A stretch of 64,000 nt of DNA from Prunus persica (GCF_000346465.2 NC_034014.1:24153583-24217582); one strand, 5' to 3'; numbered from the stretch's first letter, positions 36,358-49,119 are shown. The notes: generated from the sequence alone by a model not told the origin. Program-made: numbers and translations.

Positions 36358-38631
36358 ATGGAACGATTCTTTAAAAGAAAATTATCTACGGATAGTTCTT
36401 CTCTGTCTAATCCGGGTAGTTCAAATGCAAGACCAATTGAAGTAGATGAGATCTTAGCTAATCTTCAAGCAGACCCTGGACTAAGAACTCGAATGGCGGA
36501 TTATAGTCCTAATATTCGGGATGAGATCCGAAGAGCATATCTACAAAAGAGACCTTGTCAACCTAGAAGTTATAAATTCCCACAAACTAATCAATCAGGA
36601 ATTAATAGACGCTTCATTGCTCATTGGTTTGATGATCATGATTGGTTGGAATATAGTATTGCTAAAGATGCTGCGTTTTGTCTTCATTGTTATCTCTTCA
36701 AATCTAATTTTGATCAAGTGGGTGGTGATGCATTCACTGGGGTAGGCTTCAATAATTGGAAGAAGGCGAAAGAAAGATTTAACCTTCATATTGGACCGGT
36801 TGGTAGTGTTCACAACCAAGCTAGAGAAGTTGCTTACAATTTGATGCATCAAACTACACACATTGAAACAATTGTGATCAAGCAAACAAGCCAAGCTCGC
36901 ACGGCTTATCGCACTTGCTTGAATGCATCACTTAAGTGCACTAGGTATTTGTTGCGGCAAGGGCTTTCTTTTCGTGGTCATGATGAAAGTGCACAATCAA
37001 GTAATAAAGGGAATTATTTAGAGCTCTTGCAATTTCTTGCGGATCATGATGAAAAAGTTAAGGCCGTTGTGTTGGAAAATGCTCCGGAAAATTTAAAGTT
37101 AATAGCTCCTTCAATTCAAAAAGATCTTGTCAATTCTTGTGCCAAAGAAACCATTGATCTTATCTTGAGTGATGTAAAAGATAGATATTTTTCAATAATG
37201 GTGGATGAAGCACGTGATGTTTCAATAAAGGAGCAAATGGCGATGGTGTTGCGTTATGTGAATGACAAAGGACAAATAATTGAAAGGTTTGTGGGGGTTC
37301 AACATGTAACCGACACTACTTCAAGTGCACTAAAGGAAGCAATTGATGAATTCTTTTCTTCCGCGAATTTGAGCTTTTCCAAGCTACGAGGACAAGGTTA
37401 TAATGGAGCTAGCAATATGAGAGGTGAGTTCAATGGCCTTAAGACAAAGATTTTGAGAGAACAACCTTGTGCATTTTATGTTCATTGCTTTGCTCATCAA
37501 CTTCAACTAGCTCTTGTTGCGGTAGCAAAGAAAAACATTGATGTCAACTCTTTTTTCACAACGGCTAATAGTTTGGTTAATGTTGTTGGAGCATCTTGTA
37601 AGCGCCGCGATGCACTTAGAGCACAATACCAAGAAGAGCTTGTGAGAGCTTTTGAAGATGATTGTCTTATAACGGGGCGGGGCTTAAATCAAGAAAGGAC
37701 TCTCATACGTGCCGGCGATACACGATGGAACTCACATTATGGTACGTTGATTAGTATCATTTCTATGTTTCCTCTGTGGTGAATGTGCTTCAAATGATTG
37801 TTGATGATAATCCTAATGATAGTTCGGGTGAAGCCTATAAGTTATGGAGAGAAATACAATCTTTTGAGTTTGTGTTTCACTTATTTGTAATGAAAGCTAT
37901 ATTGGGAATAACAAACACTTTGTCTCTAGCATTGCAAAAGAAAGATCAAGACATTGTGAGTGCAATGAATTTAGTGAAAACATGCAAGGAAAACCTGCAG
38001 TTGATGAGGGATAATGAGTTTGAAGAATTGGTTGAGCAAGCGTAATGCTCCAATGAAGACAAATTATCATCGTTATCGTGTGGAGATCTTTATTCATGTA
38101 ATTGATGGGCAACTTGCGGAGTTAAATGATCGCTTCAACGAGGTAAGTACTGAGTTACTTACTTGTTTGGCATGCTTGAGTCCAAAAAATAACTTTGTGG
38201 CTTTTGACAAACGAAAGCTAGTTCGTCTTGCTCAATTTTATCCTTATGATTTTTCGGATAGAGACTTATTGATGCTTGAAGATCAACTTGGTGTTTATGT
38301 TCATCATATGCGTTCGAGTAGTGATTTTTCTCAATTGGAAGGGATAAGTAGTCTTGCGGAAAAAATAGTGGAGAAAGGAATGCATGAAATATTTCCTTTT
38401 GTGTATTTGCTTCTTACGTTGGCTTTGGTTTTACCGGTTGCAACTGCATCAGTGGAGAGGGCATTTTTCGCTATGAATATTATTAAAAATCCACTTCGCA
38501 ACAGAATGGGAGATCAATGGTTGAATGATAGCTTGATTGTTTACATTGAGAGAGATGTTTTTGCTTGTATTGATAACGAAATTATAATGCAACGTTTTCA
38601 GAATATGAAAACTCGTCGTGGACAATTGTAA
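36358..38631 (+). pseudogene. hAT transposase (TTF-type zinc finger / DUF4371 / hAT C-terminal), degenerate
   Basis: The start MERFFKRK (36358) is typical of this family. In order: the TTF-like zinc-binding segment around HWFDDHDWLEY...FCLHCYLFK; the RNase H-like core with VDEARDVSIKEQM; GQGYNGASNMRG where relatives have GQGYDGASNM, so a probable catalytic Asp is Asn; FAHQLQLALVAVA; DTRWNSHYGT; and the C-terminal dimerisation signature TASVERAFFAMNIIKNPLRNRMGDQWL. Frame breaks: one base lost near 37768, and a frame change with probable internal deletion near 38040 (between EELVEQA and RNAPMKTNYHRYRVE). It cannot make an intact enzyme. The ends of the element are nevertheless well preserved. 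Confidence 0.88.
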
Positions 38632-38957
38632 CTTGTATTATTGGTTTTGTTATGAATTATGAATGGAAGTACTATCTTTCTATCTTTTTAGCATTATTTT
38701 CTTTGTAGAAAAATTTCAGAACTTTTACACTAAGCCCCCTTGGCTACATAATCCTGGATCCGCCACTGTGCACAGACCTTCCTCCCGAGCTTTCATCTCC
38801 AAAACACCTATTTTCTAAACCCTCAAACCTAAATCCCCAATCTCCACCCCCCACAAACCTTTAACCCTCTTCCCCACCAAGCCTTTAAGCCCCAAATTCT
38901 CCATTGTACACTATGACCCTACGACATAAAATTTCTGGGTCTGTCCCTGAATGCTTT

Positions 38958-41800
38958 TTACTTTTAATGGTCAAAAAATGAAAATTAATTCTACAAGAAG
39001 TTTGTTTTTTCCCAGGTTCAGAGCCAGAGTTCTTAAGAAGGGCAAACTGAGAGTCGAACTTTTATTGTGGACATAGATGTAAATGTTCTACCACTAAAGT
39101 TATAAGCGCTTATGTAATCAGTTGGACTTACAGCATAGGTGCCAGTTACACATTCCCTTTCTTTTTGGTTTTTGCTGGTATATCTATTAGTTTGGGGATT
39201 AAAGAATGTAGATTGTTAATTCAGAACCCGTGAGCCTTTGTTTGAGGACAAATGCGATGCTTTGCTTGTTTTTTTCTCCCTTGTATGTGGGAATGTCTTA
39301 AAGTTTCTAGTCATTGGTCGGGTTCGGGACTCTGCATTCTTCCCGTGCCACATGAACAATCCAAAAGAAAAAAGAAGAAGGCCAGCTCATTGCTAGCAGC
39401 ACTATAAAAAAAATACAAAATAAAAGCATCTTTCAGGATTAAAAAATTATAAAAAATATGTAAATTAATGACATAATTATTCAATTTACCGCCAAATCAA
39501 AACCCAAAAGACATAACGCCAACCAGCAAACAAACAACGTAGCAAAACCTAACAGCTAAAAAACAAAGTAAAAAAGACGAAACACAATTACACACAACAA
39601 GGGTCTTACAAAAGAGGAGAATATATAAGTACACACAAAGTTCAACCAACTAAAGCATTAAAACTGGAAATTCTGATGATCCACATTACATAGTATTTTA
39701 AAACAATCTAAATATTTCCGAATCCAACCAACACAGTTTGTCGAATTCTAGTATCACTTCGTCCTAAGATGATCCAACACATAGTTAAGTAATTATAAGT
39801 AAAAGCATCTTATAGTCTTTCGTATCCAAATTGCATCTTAAGTTTTAACTGTTCGGACGATATATACATACATATTTAATAATACATGAAATTTGAACTT
39901 CTCACACCTTTAACAAAGCGAAGACTAAATATTTTTATAAACATCACCGCACTTAACTGATTTGGATAGAAAGCGACATACTCCTTGTTGAGGGTCTTTT
40001 AGAGCATTCAAAAATGGTATTCAATTGATAAACTGGGGAAGATTAATCTAATCAATATACTAATTAATATAATTATGTACGAAACTTATAAAAATACATA
40101 GTAGTAATAAGTTTCACTGGTGCTATGATCCTGACGTGTGGTGGGGACCGCACCATATATTAATGTTACTGTACGATTTGTTTGACAAATCTTTATTTCG
40201 TGGAAGAATTGGGGCCATGTCCATAATTGGTGTATTGAAAACTTAGAATGATTTTCTGGTACCGGGGGCAGTAGTAGCCCATCGTAGGTTGATTCTAGTC
40301 ATGGTGCCCAAGCAAGTAAGAGACCTTACCTAACTCACTAGTGGCTCTTCACTAGCTAACCTATGATGAACCTACCACCTCAAATGTGATCTTTCAGAAA
40401 TTTTAGAATTAGAGTAGCACATGAATAAATGGCTAACAGTTATTTACACATACGCAAGTAGTTGAATTTAACATTCCTCTACAGTATTATTTTAAACAAG
40501 TAACATGTTCTTTAATATATGCGTATAACCTTCATTCATTTTTTTATCGTCACATGTATAAATGATTAATAATTTTCACATGTGTGAACGAGTGATCCTA
40601 TCATTCATCTGCAGTGTTATTCTAACAGATTCCTTATCCTAATTAGGATGTGTGAAGAGCTTAATTCGTTTTTGGCTAACATAAACTATTTGCAATGACT
40701 TTCTTACCTCATTTGGTTCTCTGTAGGGATGTCAATTTGTCCATATGAAGATTTTAATAACCTTTGATAAAGGATAAAAGGCAGGCTTTGTATATTGGAA
40801 GCGGGCGGTGGCTGACCGCTTCCATTTACCTACCGACTATGGCACTGCAGAGTTGGAAAATAAATCAAAACCAGACCAGTGTGGCCACTAATAACATGTT
40901 TTTCAATGCAACAAGAAAATCCCCAAAATTGTCTTATGCAGACAACAAAAATGGCCCTCTACCTCTAAAGTTGTCATCATCACATACTTTAAAATCCAAA
41001 ATTTATACGTAAAATTATATATATCTATATATATGCATAATATCATTACTGTGTGAATATCATGTATTTTTTACTAACCCTCCTTGTTATCCTATTTGTT
41101 TATAATGATGTCGACACAATAATAACGTGCGGACGTTCGGATGAGAGAAGAACTGTGAATATATGTAGGTTAAGATATTAATATCTTTAATCCTGATCTC
41201 CATCAAAATAAAAATACAATTTTAACATTTTAAAAGCTAGCTTATGCCACCTCTGAAAATACTCAAATTTAAACACCGCCTACACATATTCATATAAAAT
41301 ATTGTTACATATTCATTATGAAAACTACATATAAGCATTAAATTTTATGGCAAGACAGATCCATTGGCACCTGTATCTCTATCAATAAATTCTGTACCAG
41401 AAATTAGCAAAAGACCAAATATAGAAAAACAAAACAAAAAATTCTGGACCAAAAATAATAAAACAATAAAACATTAAATTGAGACTGGCACGTGCGGGGG
41501 CAAACACAAGTTGCAGCTACCAGTCAGGGGCGTAGAATTTTAGTTTAGTGATTGAGACGGTGAATACCGCCACGTGTCCCCATCCTCCCAACTAACTTTC
41601 CAAAGGCTAGAAAGAAATCTTCAAAGTTCAAATCAAACCCTGAAAAGAGTCAAAACCCTATGCTCATTGCTACATGCCAAACACTTGTCTCAAGACAATA
41701 TATGTATTTATTTCAAAAACCTCCAAACTTGGCTTCATTCATATTCCAAGGGCAAAGCTGATTGAGTTTTACAATAAATACTTAATATATATATATATTT
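38958..41800. other. Gene-poor intergenic DNA
   Basis: AT-rich spacer after the hAT nest. Short open stretches (for example 40764-41012) have no recognisable domain or splice context. I see no gene or convincing repeat here. Confidence 0.5.
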
Positions 41801-41935
41801 ATTTATTTATTTATACAAGCGATATTCTTCTTTAAACTAATCTAAATTACTAGAAGAACGATCTGAATTCGGGTGCAGAATGAGAAATACATTCGCTCTA
41901 ACCAATTAAAAATTTCTTAAAAGTTAGACTCAAGA
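41801..41935 (-). repeat. SINE-like element (minus orientation)
   Basis: On the minus strand: TTAATTGGTTAGAGCGAATG (A-box, tRNA-like GGTTAGAG), TTCTGCACCCGAATTCAGAT (B-box region), and the tail AATATCGCTTGTATAAATAA. The same three parts occur at 42570-42690. Confidence 0.55.
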
Positions 41936-42567
41936 GCTCTCATCAACCAATAAGTCACTTGGCTTATAATATTAACCAGCAGAACCAGCTAAGTTATATT
42001 AAAATGGATATTGAAATTTTATTAATAAAAAGATAAATATTATAAGAAGATCTAGATGACAAACGATGTTATATTAAAATAATTTGAAAACTGTTATTGG
42101 CATTCGAAAAAAGTCATCAAGTATTTTTTTTATTTATGTAATGTATATATCCTTTAGATTTTTATAAAAAAGGAATATACGATGATTTTTTTAGAATACT
42201 AATCATTTAAGTAAAAAGAGAGCAAGTAACATTATGATACAGAGTTACATGGATACATAATCAATTACCAACTAATTGTACATGTATGCATTCCTTTATT
42301 CAATGTGCTAAAGCCATTTGCATTCACATCATTGCAAAAGTCTATAGTCTCCATGAAAATTATTGGTTGTACATGATTGAAACTTTTTGCACTTCAAAAG
42401 TTATCATCATAACTTCATACCTATCCAGAAGACAAGTGCCTCAAAAACTATGTGATTGTGTTCTCACTAACTCACTATAGAGATTGATAAAACAAGAAGT
42501 AAAAGACGAAATGCTTCGAGAGAGTTAATTAGATAATTTAAATTATAATGAACTAAAGAGTGATAAT

Positions 42568-42690
42568 ATAAGTTAAGCCAGTTGGTTAGAGTAGTGAGTC
42601 CGTTCCCTTGCACCTAAGTTCGTGTTCCTCTTTTTGAATGGTAAATTAACTTAGAGTATTTAGACTATCGCTTATACAAACAAAAACCCA
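42568..42690 (+). repeat. tRNA-derived SINE (plus orientation)
   Basis: AAGCCAGTTGGTTAGAGTAG resembles a tRNA A box. TTGCACCTAAGTTCGTGTTC carries a degenerate B box about 45 bp later. The 3' end is TTTAGACTATCGCTTATACA followed by A-rich sequence. It lacks a foldable acceptor stem, so it is not a tRNA gene. Confidence 0.6.
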
Positions 42691-43454
42691 CACACATATA
42701 ATCCAAATTATTAATTGGAAGAACGAAAAAAAGGGGTAGGGTTTCAGAATGGAAGAGTGTATACTTTTGTATAATATATGCATGCCAGATAAACTGGCTG
42801 GGGCTGAAATGAACCTAATCTCTCTGCCCCCACCCTATCCCTCAACTCTGTGGCAACTTCATATACTGCTAGAACAAAATCGACAGAAGTTTTCAGATTT
42901 TATATACTTTTTTTTTTCTTTCTGCTTATAGCTTTTGCCAATGGGGTTCATATTTTGTGCCGTCTGGTTGTACTCTTGTATCTTCTTCCCATCCATCAAT
43001 TTTTTAGGTTGGCACTGTCATTATTTTTGTCATGGTTATAGTTTATGTGGTTGTAAAGGATATGAAATTAAGTGCTATTAATGTATGTTGTCCTATCTTA
43101 GTATTGATTATCATATACAGCACTTTGCTTATATGTTCTTTGGTGTATTTCATTCTAGATTTCCACCATTTTCACTCTAAATTATGTGGATATGATTCAT
43201 ATCGATTTTGAAGGACTTTTTTGAAAGTGCTTTCTTCACCACAGTCAAAACTGAGCTTTTTTTATATTTTAAACCGTACATAGTTTTTTTTTCTTTGTGG
43301 TCAAATTGTCATAGTGGCTTAGCTTCCTACCAATAATATCATCATCACTTCTACAATGTTGAAGCCAACAACACTTTTGTTTGTCGACAATCAAATATAA
43401 TAAACAATGTTTTTGAGATCAAAACTTTTGTAAAAGATCTAAAATAAATTTTAT
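42691..43454. other. Intergenic DNA, nothing recognised
   Basis: AT-rich sequence with no supported coding region. Confidence 0.4.
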
Positions 43455-43585
43455 AATTTTTTTTAATACAAGCGATAGTCTAAACTACAAGGAAAATGAG
43501 AGTTTCCACACACATATTATAAAAGTGTTATATGAAAATTCGAACTTGAGATCAATAGTGTATAAGTCAATATCATTTTTCATTA
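43455..43585 (-). repeat. SINE-like element (minus orientation)
   Basis: On the minus strand: GATCTCAAGTTCGAATTTTC (B-box-like GTTCGAATT) and the tail TAGTTTAGACTATCGCTTGT, followed by an A-run. The tail is nearly identical to that of the 42.6-kb copy. Confidence 0.5.
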
Positions 43586-43820
43586 AATTAGACTTCGTTG
43601 ACATGAATTATTCTATATAAAAAACACTACTTGCCACACCTACAACAAATAAACCCTTACTCAACAAAAGAAGAAAAAAAAACAAATCCACTTTTCTTAT
43701 ATTTCTCAATAAGATAAATCTTGTAATAGTTTTCACAAACTTCACACCCATCCATGCCTCACCTAACTCCCTCTCTGCCCTATTTTTCTGCTATCCAAAC
43801 CTAACCATCTACCATTTCCC

Positions 43821-43842
43821 ATATATATATATATATATATAT
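43821..43842. repeat. (AT)n microsatellite
   Basis: Perfect AT run of 11 units in the spacer upstream of WRKY44. Confidence 0.9.
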
Positions 43843-44860
43843 GGTGGATTGGATAAACTTTACATGTAGGGAAAATCTAGAGCATGGCAACCAATCCATG
43901 ACATCTTTACCATTTTTAATTGTACATTATGATTCTTAGGTGGCATTTTGTAATATATTAACTTGAACCCTAAACAATGAAGAGCAGCAATCAAAATCTA
44001 ACTAAATTTACTCTTTCACCCTAACACTTCCCTCATCCACATTCAAGATTCATGGGCAATCTAGTCTTTTTAACTTAGTAAATAAGTAACACAAGAATGG
44101 GACCTCAAAGTTCAAACTTTAATATGAGGTTTGAAACACAGCAAATCCCACCTGGCCACGTGTCCATTTGGAGATGACATTTTCCCCTGTAGCTTGACAG
44201 CATTAGTTTATCCCAGTGGGCTCTCAAGTGCATTCAAACACCCTATAATTTGTCCCACTGTGGGACCCGCCCTGTAATTTCTATATTATTACAGGTCCCC
44301 CCCGGCCTATACGTATAGCTAGCAGGATCAGAGAGTCAAAAGAGAAACGGAGACGGGTAGTTGGACGTACCACTAGGCTCTAGGGCTCCTTCTTCAAGCT
44401 ACTGCTCACCGAGTCAGTTTTTCAGACCCAAAAAATAAACTACATAAATGAAAAGAACCCAATTTGCAGTTTCCCTTTTTTATGCTTCCTACGCTTCCCA
44501 AACTTGCATTTCTGCAGTTGCTAAATACTAAATCCCAAGACCAAGTTTTTGAAAGCCAAACATGCTAAAACTTTACTTTAAAAACAATAAAATATAGTTG
44601 AAATTGTCGGGTTCTTTCATTTTTTTCATTTTTTTCTTGACAACATTTCCTTGCGTCAAAATGTTGGAATTTTGTTTCAAAAGTCTAGGCATCTCTATCT
44701 CTCTTTCTTTCTCCATCAGAAGGGTACTGTTCAAAACTCTCTAGGAATTCCATGAACAGCTAAACCGCTCGTTTTTGCCTTCTGTGCTGTAGCTGTATGT
44801 ACGTACTTGGCCAAAAGAAGACAAGCCCATTACCTCTTTTGTAAGATTATTATTCTAGTG
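43843..44860. other. WRKY44 upstream region
   Basis: Noncoding. It includes GGCCACGTGTCC (G-box, 44154-44165) and a small inverted repeat CCTGTAATTTC...ATTACAGG near 44271-44297. A CT-rich stretch near 44882-44907 suggests transcription starts just upstream of it. Confidence 0.45.
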
Positions 44861-44869
44861 TTCGTAGAC

Positions 44870-46801
44870 AAAGCTGCTGTTTTTTCTCTCCCTCTCTCTC
44901 CATTCTCCAAGGTAAAGCTCTGGTTTTTATGTCACGTTTTGTTAAAGATTTAAAATTTTCTATGCTCAGAGCTAAACTTTCTATGCCCTTTATTTTATTT
45001 TGTTTTCTTATGAAATTTGTGGTTCTGCAATGCAGACTAAGCTAATTGTTATAAGCTTGGCATATAAGATCCAGTTGAACCAGCAAATTTCTTAGTTTTC
45101 GAGTTGAAGCCATTCGGGGTCTATTGCTAGTAGTTCCTTTACTCTTATTCTTTTCTTCTTTTACTTTGTAAATGCTATCTGATATCTGATTTACACTTGA
45201 CTGTGGTCTGTGTTTTAGTTTTTAGAGTTTCTGGGATTTGCGTGACTTTGTATTTACTTATTTTACTTTAACCATACCTCTGAAAGTCTTTGTTACTCTG
45301 CATCTCTTGTTGCTTTCTTCAAAATCTGGTACTTTTTCTTTTTGGGATTAATTTCTTTTTCTTTTCTGTTCATTGGAAGAAAATATGTTGGTTTTCATTG
45401 ATAGCTCGGAAAATTTGCTGAGCATATCTATTAGATTTTGATTTTATTTATTAATTCATTCAACTTTTACCTCTTGGAAAGAAACGAAGAAACTGTGTCA
45501 GATGTATGAAAAGTTATATGATTGGGATATAAAGATTATACTCATGTACACAGATGGTTGCTCATGTCACTTGTAGGAAAAGTTACATGTCATGACTTGA
45601 TTTGTGGTTCAACATATGATTTTTGAAGAAAAACTATCAGAATTGCTCCGACTTTTTACTGTCTTGTTCCGACGGTTTCTTTCAGAAAATCTTAAGTGGT
45701 TGGTTGTAATGGGAATTTATGGAGAAATTACCAATTTTGTACTTGTGTTTGCAATGGGAATTTATCTATGCCTGAATAGGAAGCAGATGAGCAAGATTAT
45801 GCCTGCTTGAAGATGTGAACTTGGATAATATACTGATTTTTTAATATTTCAAAATTTTAAAAGGGGATCCACTTCTATGTTGTTCGTTTTGCTAAACAGT
45901 TTCATGAATGGTGCAATACAAGTTCAAAGAAAGATCTTTATGAAAACGCTACATTCTTTATTCAACCATGGCTAGATTTTAAAGAAAACTTGAAAATGAC
46001 ATTTCATTTCAGAGACCCAGATGAGTATTCAGGAAACAATATTGGTTATTGCTAATTCTGTTCAGTCATCGCTGTTTGTTTTGTCTATTATGTGAGTGCT
46101 TTGGTGTTGTGGCTAGCTGTTCGCACGTAATCTGCTTTATGATAATAGAGAGGTGGACTAGATTTAAGAAATGTTCCTTGACTTAAAATGCAACCTTGAT
46201 CAATTATTCACTTTGATGGGAATAATTCCTAATCCCATGAAGTTAAAGAACACATTTGTGTGGCAATTTGTGTGCTTGCCTGCCCTACTCAAATGATGCA
46301 TTACTTTGAAAGTAATGGCAGCAAAAATATGAGATTAGAGGGATTTTTCTGAGACTATTTTCTGATCTGCCAATCCAATTCCCAAATGCAGCCTAAGGCT
46401 CATTTTGTCTGGCTGATAATGAATGCATTAAGCCGAAGTTTAACCTTTCAATGTCTTGTAATTTAGAAGAATGCTGTACTCTTAAAAATTCCTTTGGTTC
46501 TTCATCTTCTTGTTAGTTTACTAATTCATGTTATGATCCTGGTCTCGTGCAGGTTGAAGTAGATTGAGCTTTGCATATCTGGAGCCAACATGTGTAATAG
46601 CAGCTGAGCACCAGTTAATTATTAATCCATATCAAGCTTGGCCTCCTGATTTTGTCGTAACTTTTTTATTGCTTTCTGGAGGGAAATATGCAGAGTATAT
46701 TCCAGGCATAAGATGATGGGACTTCGATTTTCTCCTGTATCTCATGATAGTATGTCATGCACCAAAAACACCTAGTTGGAACATAACATAATCATTTGGA
46801 A
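44870..46801 (+). promoter_or_regulatory. WRKY44 5' leader with a 1.6-kb intron and three uORFs
   Basis: A probable leader exon ends at 44911 (CCAAG|gtaaag) and rejoins at 46553 (gtgcag|GTTGAAG). The second leader exon has three short upstream ORFs: 46590-46607 (5 codons), 46688-46711 (7 codons) and 46713-46775 (20 codons), all ending before the WRKY44 ATG at 46802. They could limit translation of the main frame; that effect is inference. Confidence 0.55.
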
Positions 46802-49119
46802 ATGGATATTAAGGAGGCAGAGCGGGTAGTTATAGCTAAACCAGTTGCTTCAAGGCCTACTTGTTCAAGCTTTAGGTCCTTCACGGAGCTTCTTGCAGGA
46901 GCTATCGATGCCTCTCCTTCAAATATATCTTCTGAAACTGCTGTTCCTGCCATCAGACCAAAGACTGTGAGGTTCAAGCCAACGGTGAATCATGCTGTCT
47001 CTGGATTGGTTTCTTCCCAGGTGACCTTAATTCTACTAAATGCTTGTCCCTTTTGAAAAGTTCTTTCCTTCTGAGTGTTGGTGCCCATAAATTTCAGGCA
47101 GAGATGTCTGGTACTGCACATAGTAATTCATCAGAGAAGATCTCAAAATCAGACAGCAGAGCAAGTGTGGTATACAAACCATTGGCAAAAGTTGTATCAA
47201 GGGCAACTGTTTCTGCCTTGGCAAATATGGTCGGTAGCTAGATATTGTATGTTTGTTATTTAACTGAATAAATGTGACTTTCCTGGTAATAAATGTGATT
47301 TTTCTGAGTATTATCTGTAGTATGTAGAATAAATGTGTTAAGGACATGAACTTGGAAAATGTGGTGAAACTTTTGAACCTCAAATTTGGAAAATAACTTA
47401 TCTTTTTTTTGGTTCAATGTTACCAGGGAAACTTCAATACCAGCCACCAATCGACACAATCATCAGTCGAGGCTGGTGTTCTACAGCAAAATCAAGATAA
47501 ATGCTTTAGATCCCAACTTAGCCCAAATCTGCGCCATAATAATCCATCATGTGCTGAGACAAATCAGACAACAGAGCCTTTGAAGATAGCATCACAAAAC
47601 GTGGAAGAGGATCCAAAACATATACCATCCACAGCCAATACTGATAGGCCTTCTTATGATGGGTATAATTGGAGAAAATATGGACAGAAGCAAGTCAAAG
47701 GAAGTGAGTACCCGCGAAGTTACTATAAGTGCACGCATCCAAATTGTCCTGTGAAAAAGAAGGTTGAGAGATCTTTGGATGGACAGATTGCTGAGATTGT
47801 CTACAAGGGTGAACACAACCACTCAAAGCCCCAACCTCCAAAGAAAAGCTCATCGGGGACGCAAGGGTTAGGCATAGCATCTGATGGAACTGGTCAAGAT
47901 ACCAACAACCGGTTATGGAATAGTCAACTTAATGAAAGGAATGAAGGTTCTGAAGGTAGAGTAGAGGATCAGAATGAAGTTGGACTACCTGTGCATTCTT
48001 ATCAAAGTAAAGCTCCACTACTTTATGATCCTCTTGCAAGTGGAGGAATAAATGCGGGTGGTGGAACTCCTGATAATTCTTGTGGTCTTAGTGGAGAGTG
48101 TGAGGAAGGAAGCAAGGGACCTGAAGCAGAGGATTATGAACCTAGAAGTAAAAGAAGGTAAGACCATTCAGTAGCAGGTAGATGAAAATCAAAGGCCTAT
48201 GCTTTAGATTAGCAATGCATATTTTAGCTTAGAAAGGTAGTGCACCTTAACATTTGAAACAAAACGATGATTGCTTATCATGGTCGTGGTTATGTGCTAG
48301 TTTGTATCCATTTTCTTGCCTCTTCCCTTCTCTGTGCTTGACGTTGACTGTATGGATTAAATATGCTTTCAAAGTATCTTGATTCTTTCATTCTTAATGA
48401 GCATTTCTATCATAATTTTATCTATTCAAGTTTAATGTCATTGACGATGTTTACCTATGCTTTGTCCTTCAGAAAAAGCGAGAATCAATCGAATGAAGGG
48501 GGCATATCAGGAGAAGGTGTGCCAGATCCCCGTGTTGTGGTGCAAAGTTCAGTAGATTCTGATATGACGGGTGATGGCTTCCGTTGGAGGAAATATGGGC
48601 AGAAGGTTGTTAAGGGAAATCCATATCCCAGGTGAGAAAGACTATTCTTTCTCCCTTTTAGTCAATGTATCCAGACCTCTTGGAACAATTGCCTAATAAT
48701 CCTCTTGCATGAGTATCACCTGTCTGTCTGAGCTGGTAATTACCTCGGAAATCCTTTTTTTCCAAAGTGATAGGTGTAAACCTCAAATTGACCCCTTCGA
48801 TTATGTTAAGACTCGGTTGATTAAGCTGTTCATAATGGCTGAAGTACATTCATGACATTTACAACGGGACACAATATTCTCTTTGGCTAGCAAGCTTGTG
48901 CTTACACAATCTGGCTTTTTTCTATCCTGCAGAAGTTACTATAGATGCACCAGTCTCAAATGCAGTGTGCGTAAGCATGTCGAAAGAGTCTCAGACGATC
49001 CCAAAGCTTTTATCACAACATACGAGGGAAAGCACAACCATGACATGCCACTGAGGAACACAAACCCAGGAGCATCCGAAAAGGATGCACAAGCCCCCAC
49101 AACCAAAGAAAAGCCATGA
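46802..49119 (+). CDS. WRKY44: Group I WRKY transcription factor, WRKY44/TTG2-like
   Basis: Nuclear DNA-binding protein. WRKY44 (TTG2) in Arabidopsis acts in trichome, seed-coat mucilage and tannin development. Five coding exons in phase: 46802-47020, 47098-47229, 47427-48157, 48473-48631, 48933-49119; 475 residues. The N-terminus [16 protein letters not shown]...[12 protein letters not shown] and [11 protein letters not shown] matches the WRKY44 subgroup. Two WRKY domains: WRKYGQK at about 199-205 with [14 protein letters not shown]...HNH, and WRKYGQK at about 399-405 with [14 protein letters not shown]...HNH. Both keep the C-X4-C...H-X-H zinc ligands. The second domain is split by an intron at PYPR|SYY, the usual WRKY intron position. 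The exon 2 donor (ATG|gtcggt) is weak but phase and homology support it. The gene is intact. Confidence 0.93.

Larger units (their letters stand above)
35414..38768 (+). mobile_element. Inner hAT transposon (3355 bp) with perfect 8-bp TSD
   Basis: Begins CAGGGGCGGATCCA and ends in the inverse of CAGTGGCGGATCCA (one mismatch in 14). The 8-mer TGCACAGA flanks it on both sides (35406-35413 and 38769-38776). It carries a plus-strand TTF-zinc-finger/hAT-dimerisation transposase reading, now broken. Two palindromes related to those of the outer element lie at 35611-35640 and 35665-35697, and AT-rich imperfect repeats with an 85-95 bp period precede the transposase (about 36000-36150). It inserted after the outer element did. 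Confidence 0.9.
35030..38949. mobile_element. Outer hAT element (non-autonomous, ~560 bp own sequence) interrupted by a second hAT
   Basis: Starts CAGGAACGGACCCA and ends in the inverse of CAGGGACAGACCCA (terminal inverted repeat of about 14 bp with two mismatches). It is flanked by the identical 8-mer AATGCTTT at 35022-35029 and 38950-38957. Removing the inner element and one copy of its target duplication leaves about 557 bp with no coding capacity. The left arm holds three palindromes of the form CCAAAACG[G/C/A]CGTCGTTTTGG; the right arm is C-rich. Its own GACCC-rich ends relate it to the same superfamily as the inner element. Confidence 0.85.

Noticed and set aside
42568..42640. Possible tRNA gene
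   Set aside because: A- and B-box-like parts are present, but no acceptor or anticodon stem can be drawn and copies with the same tail occur nearby; this fits a SINE.
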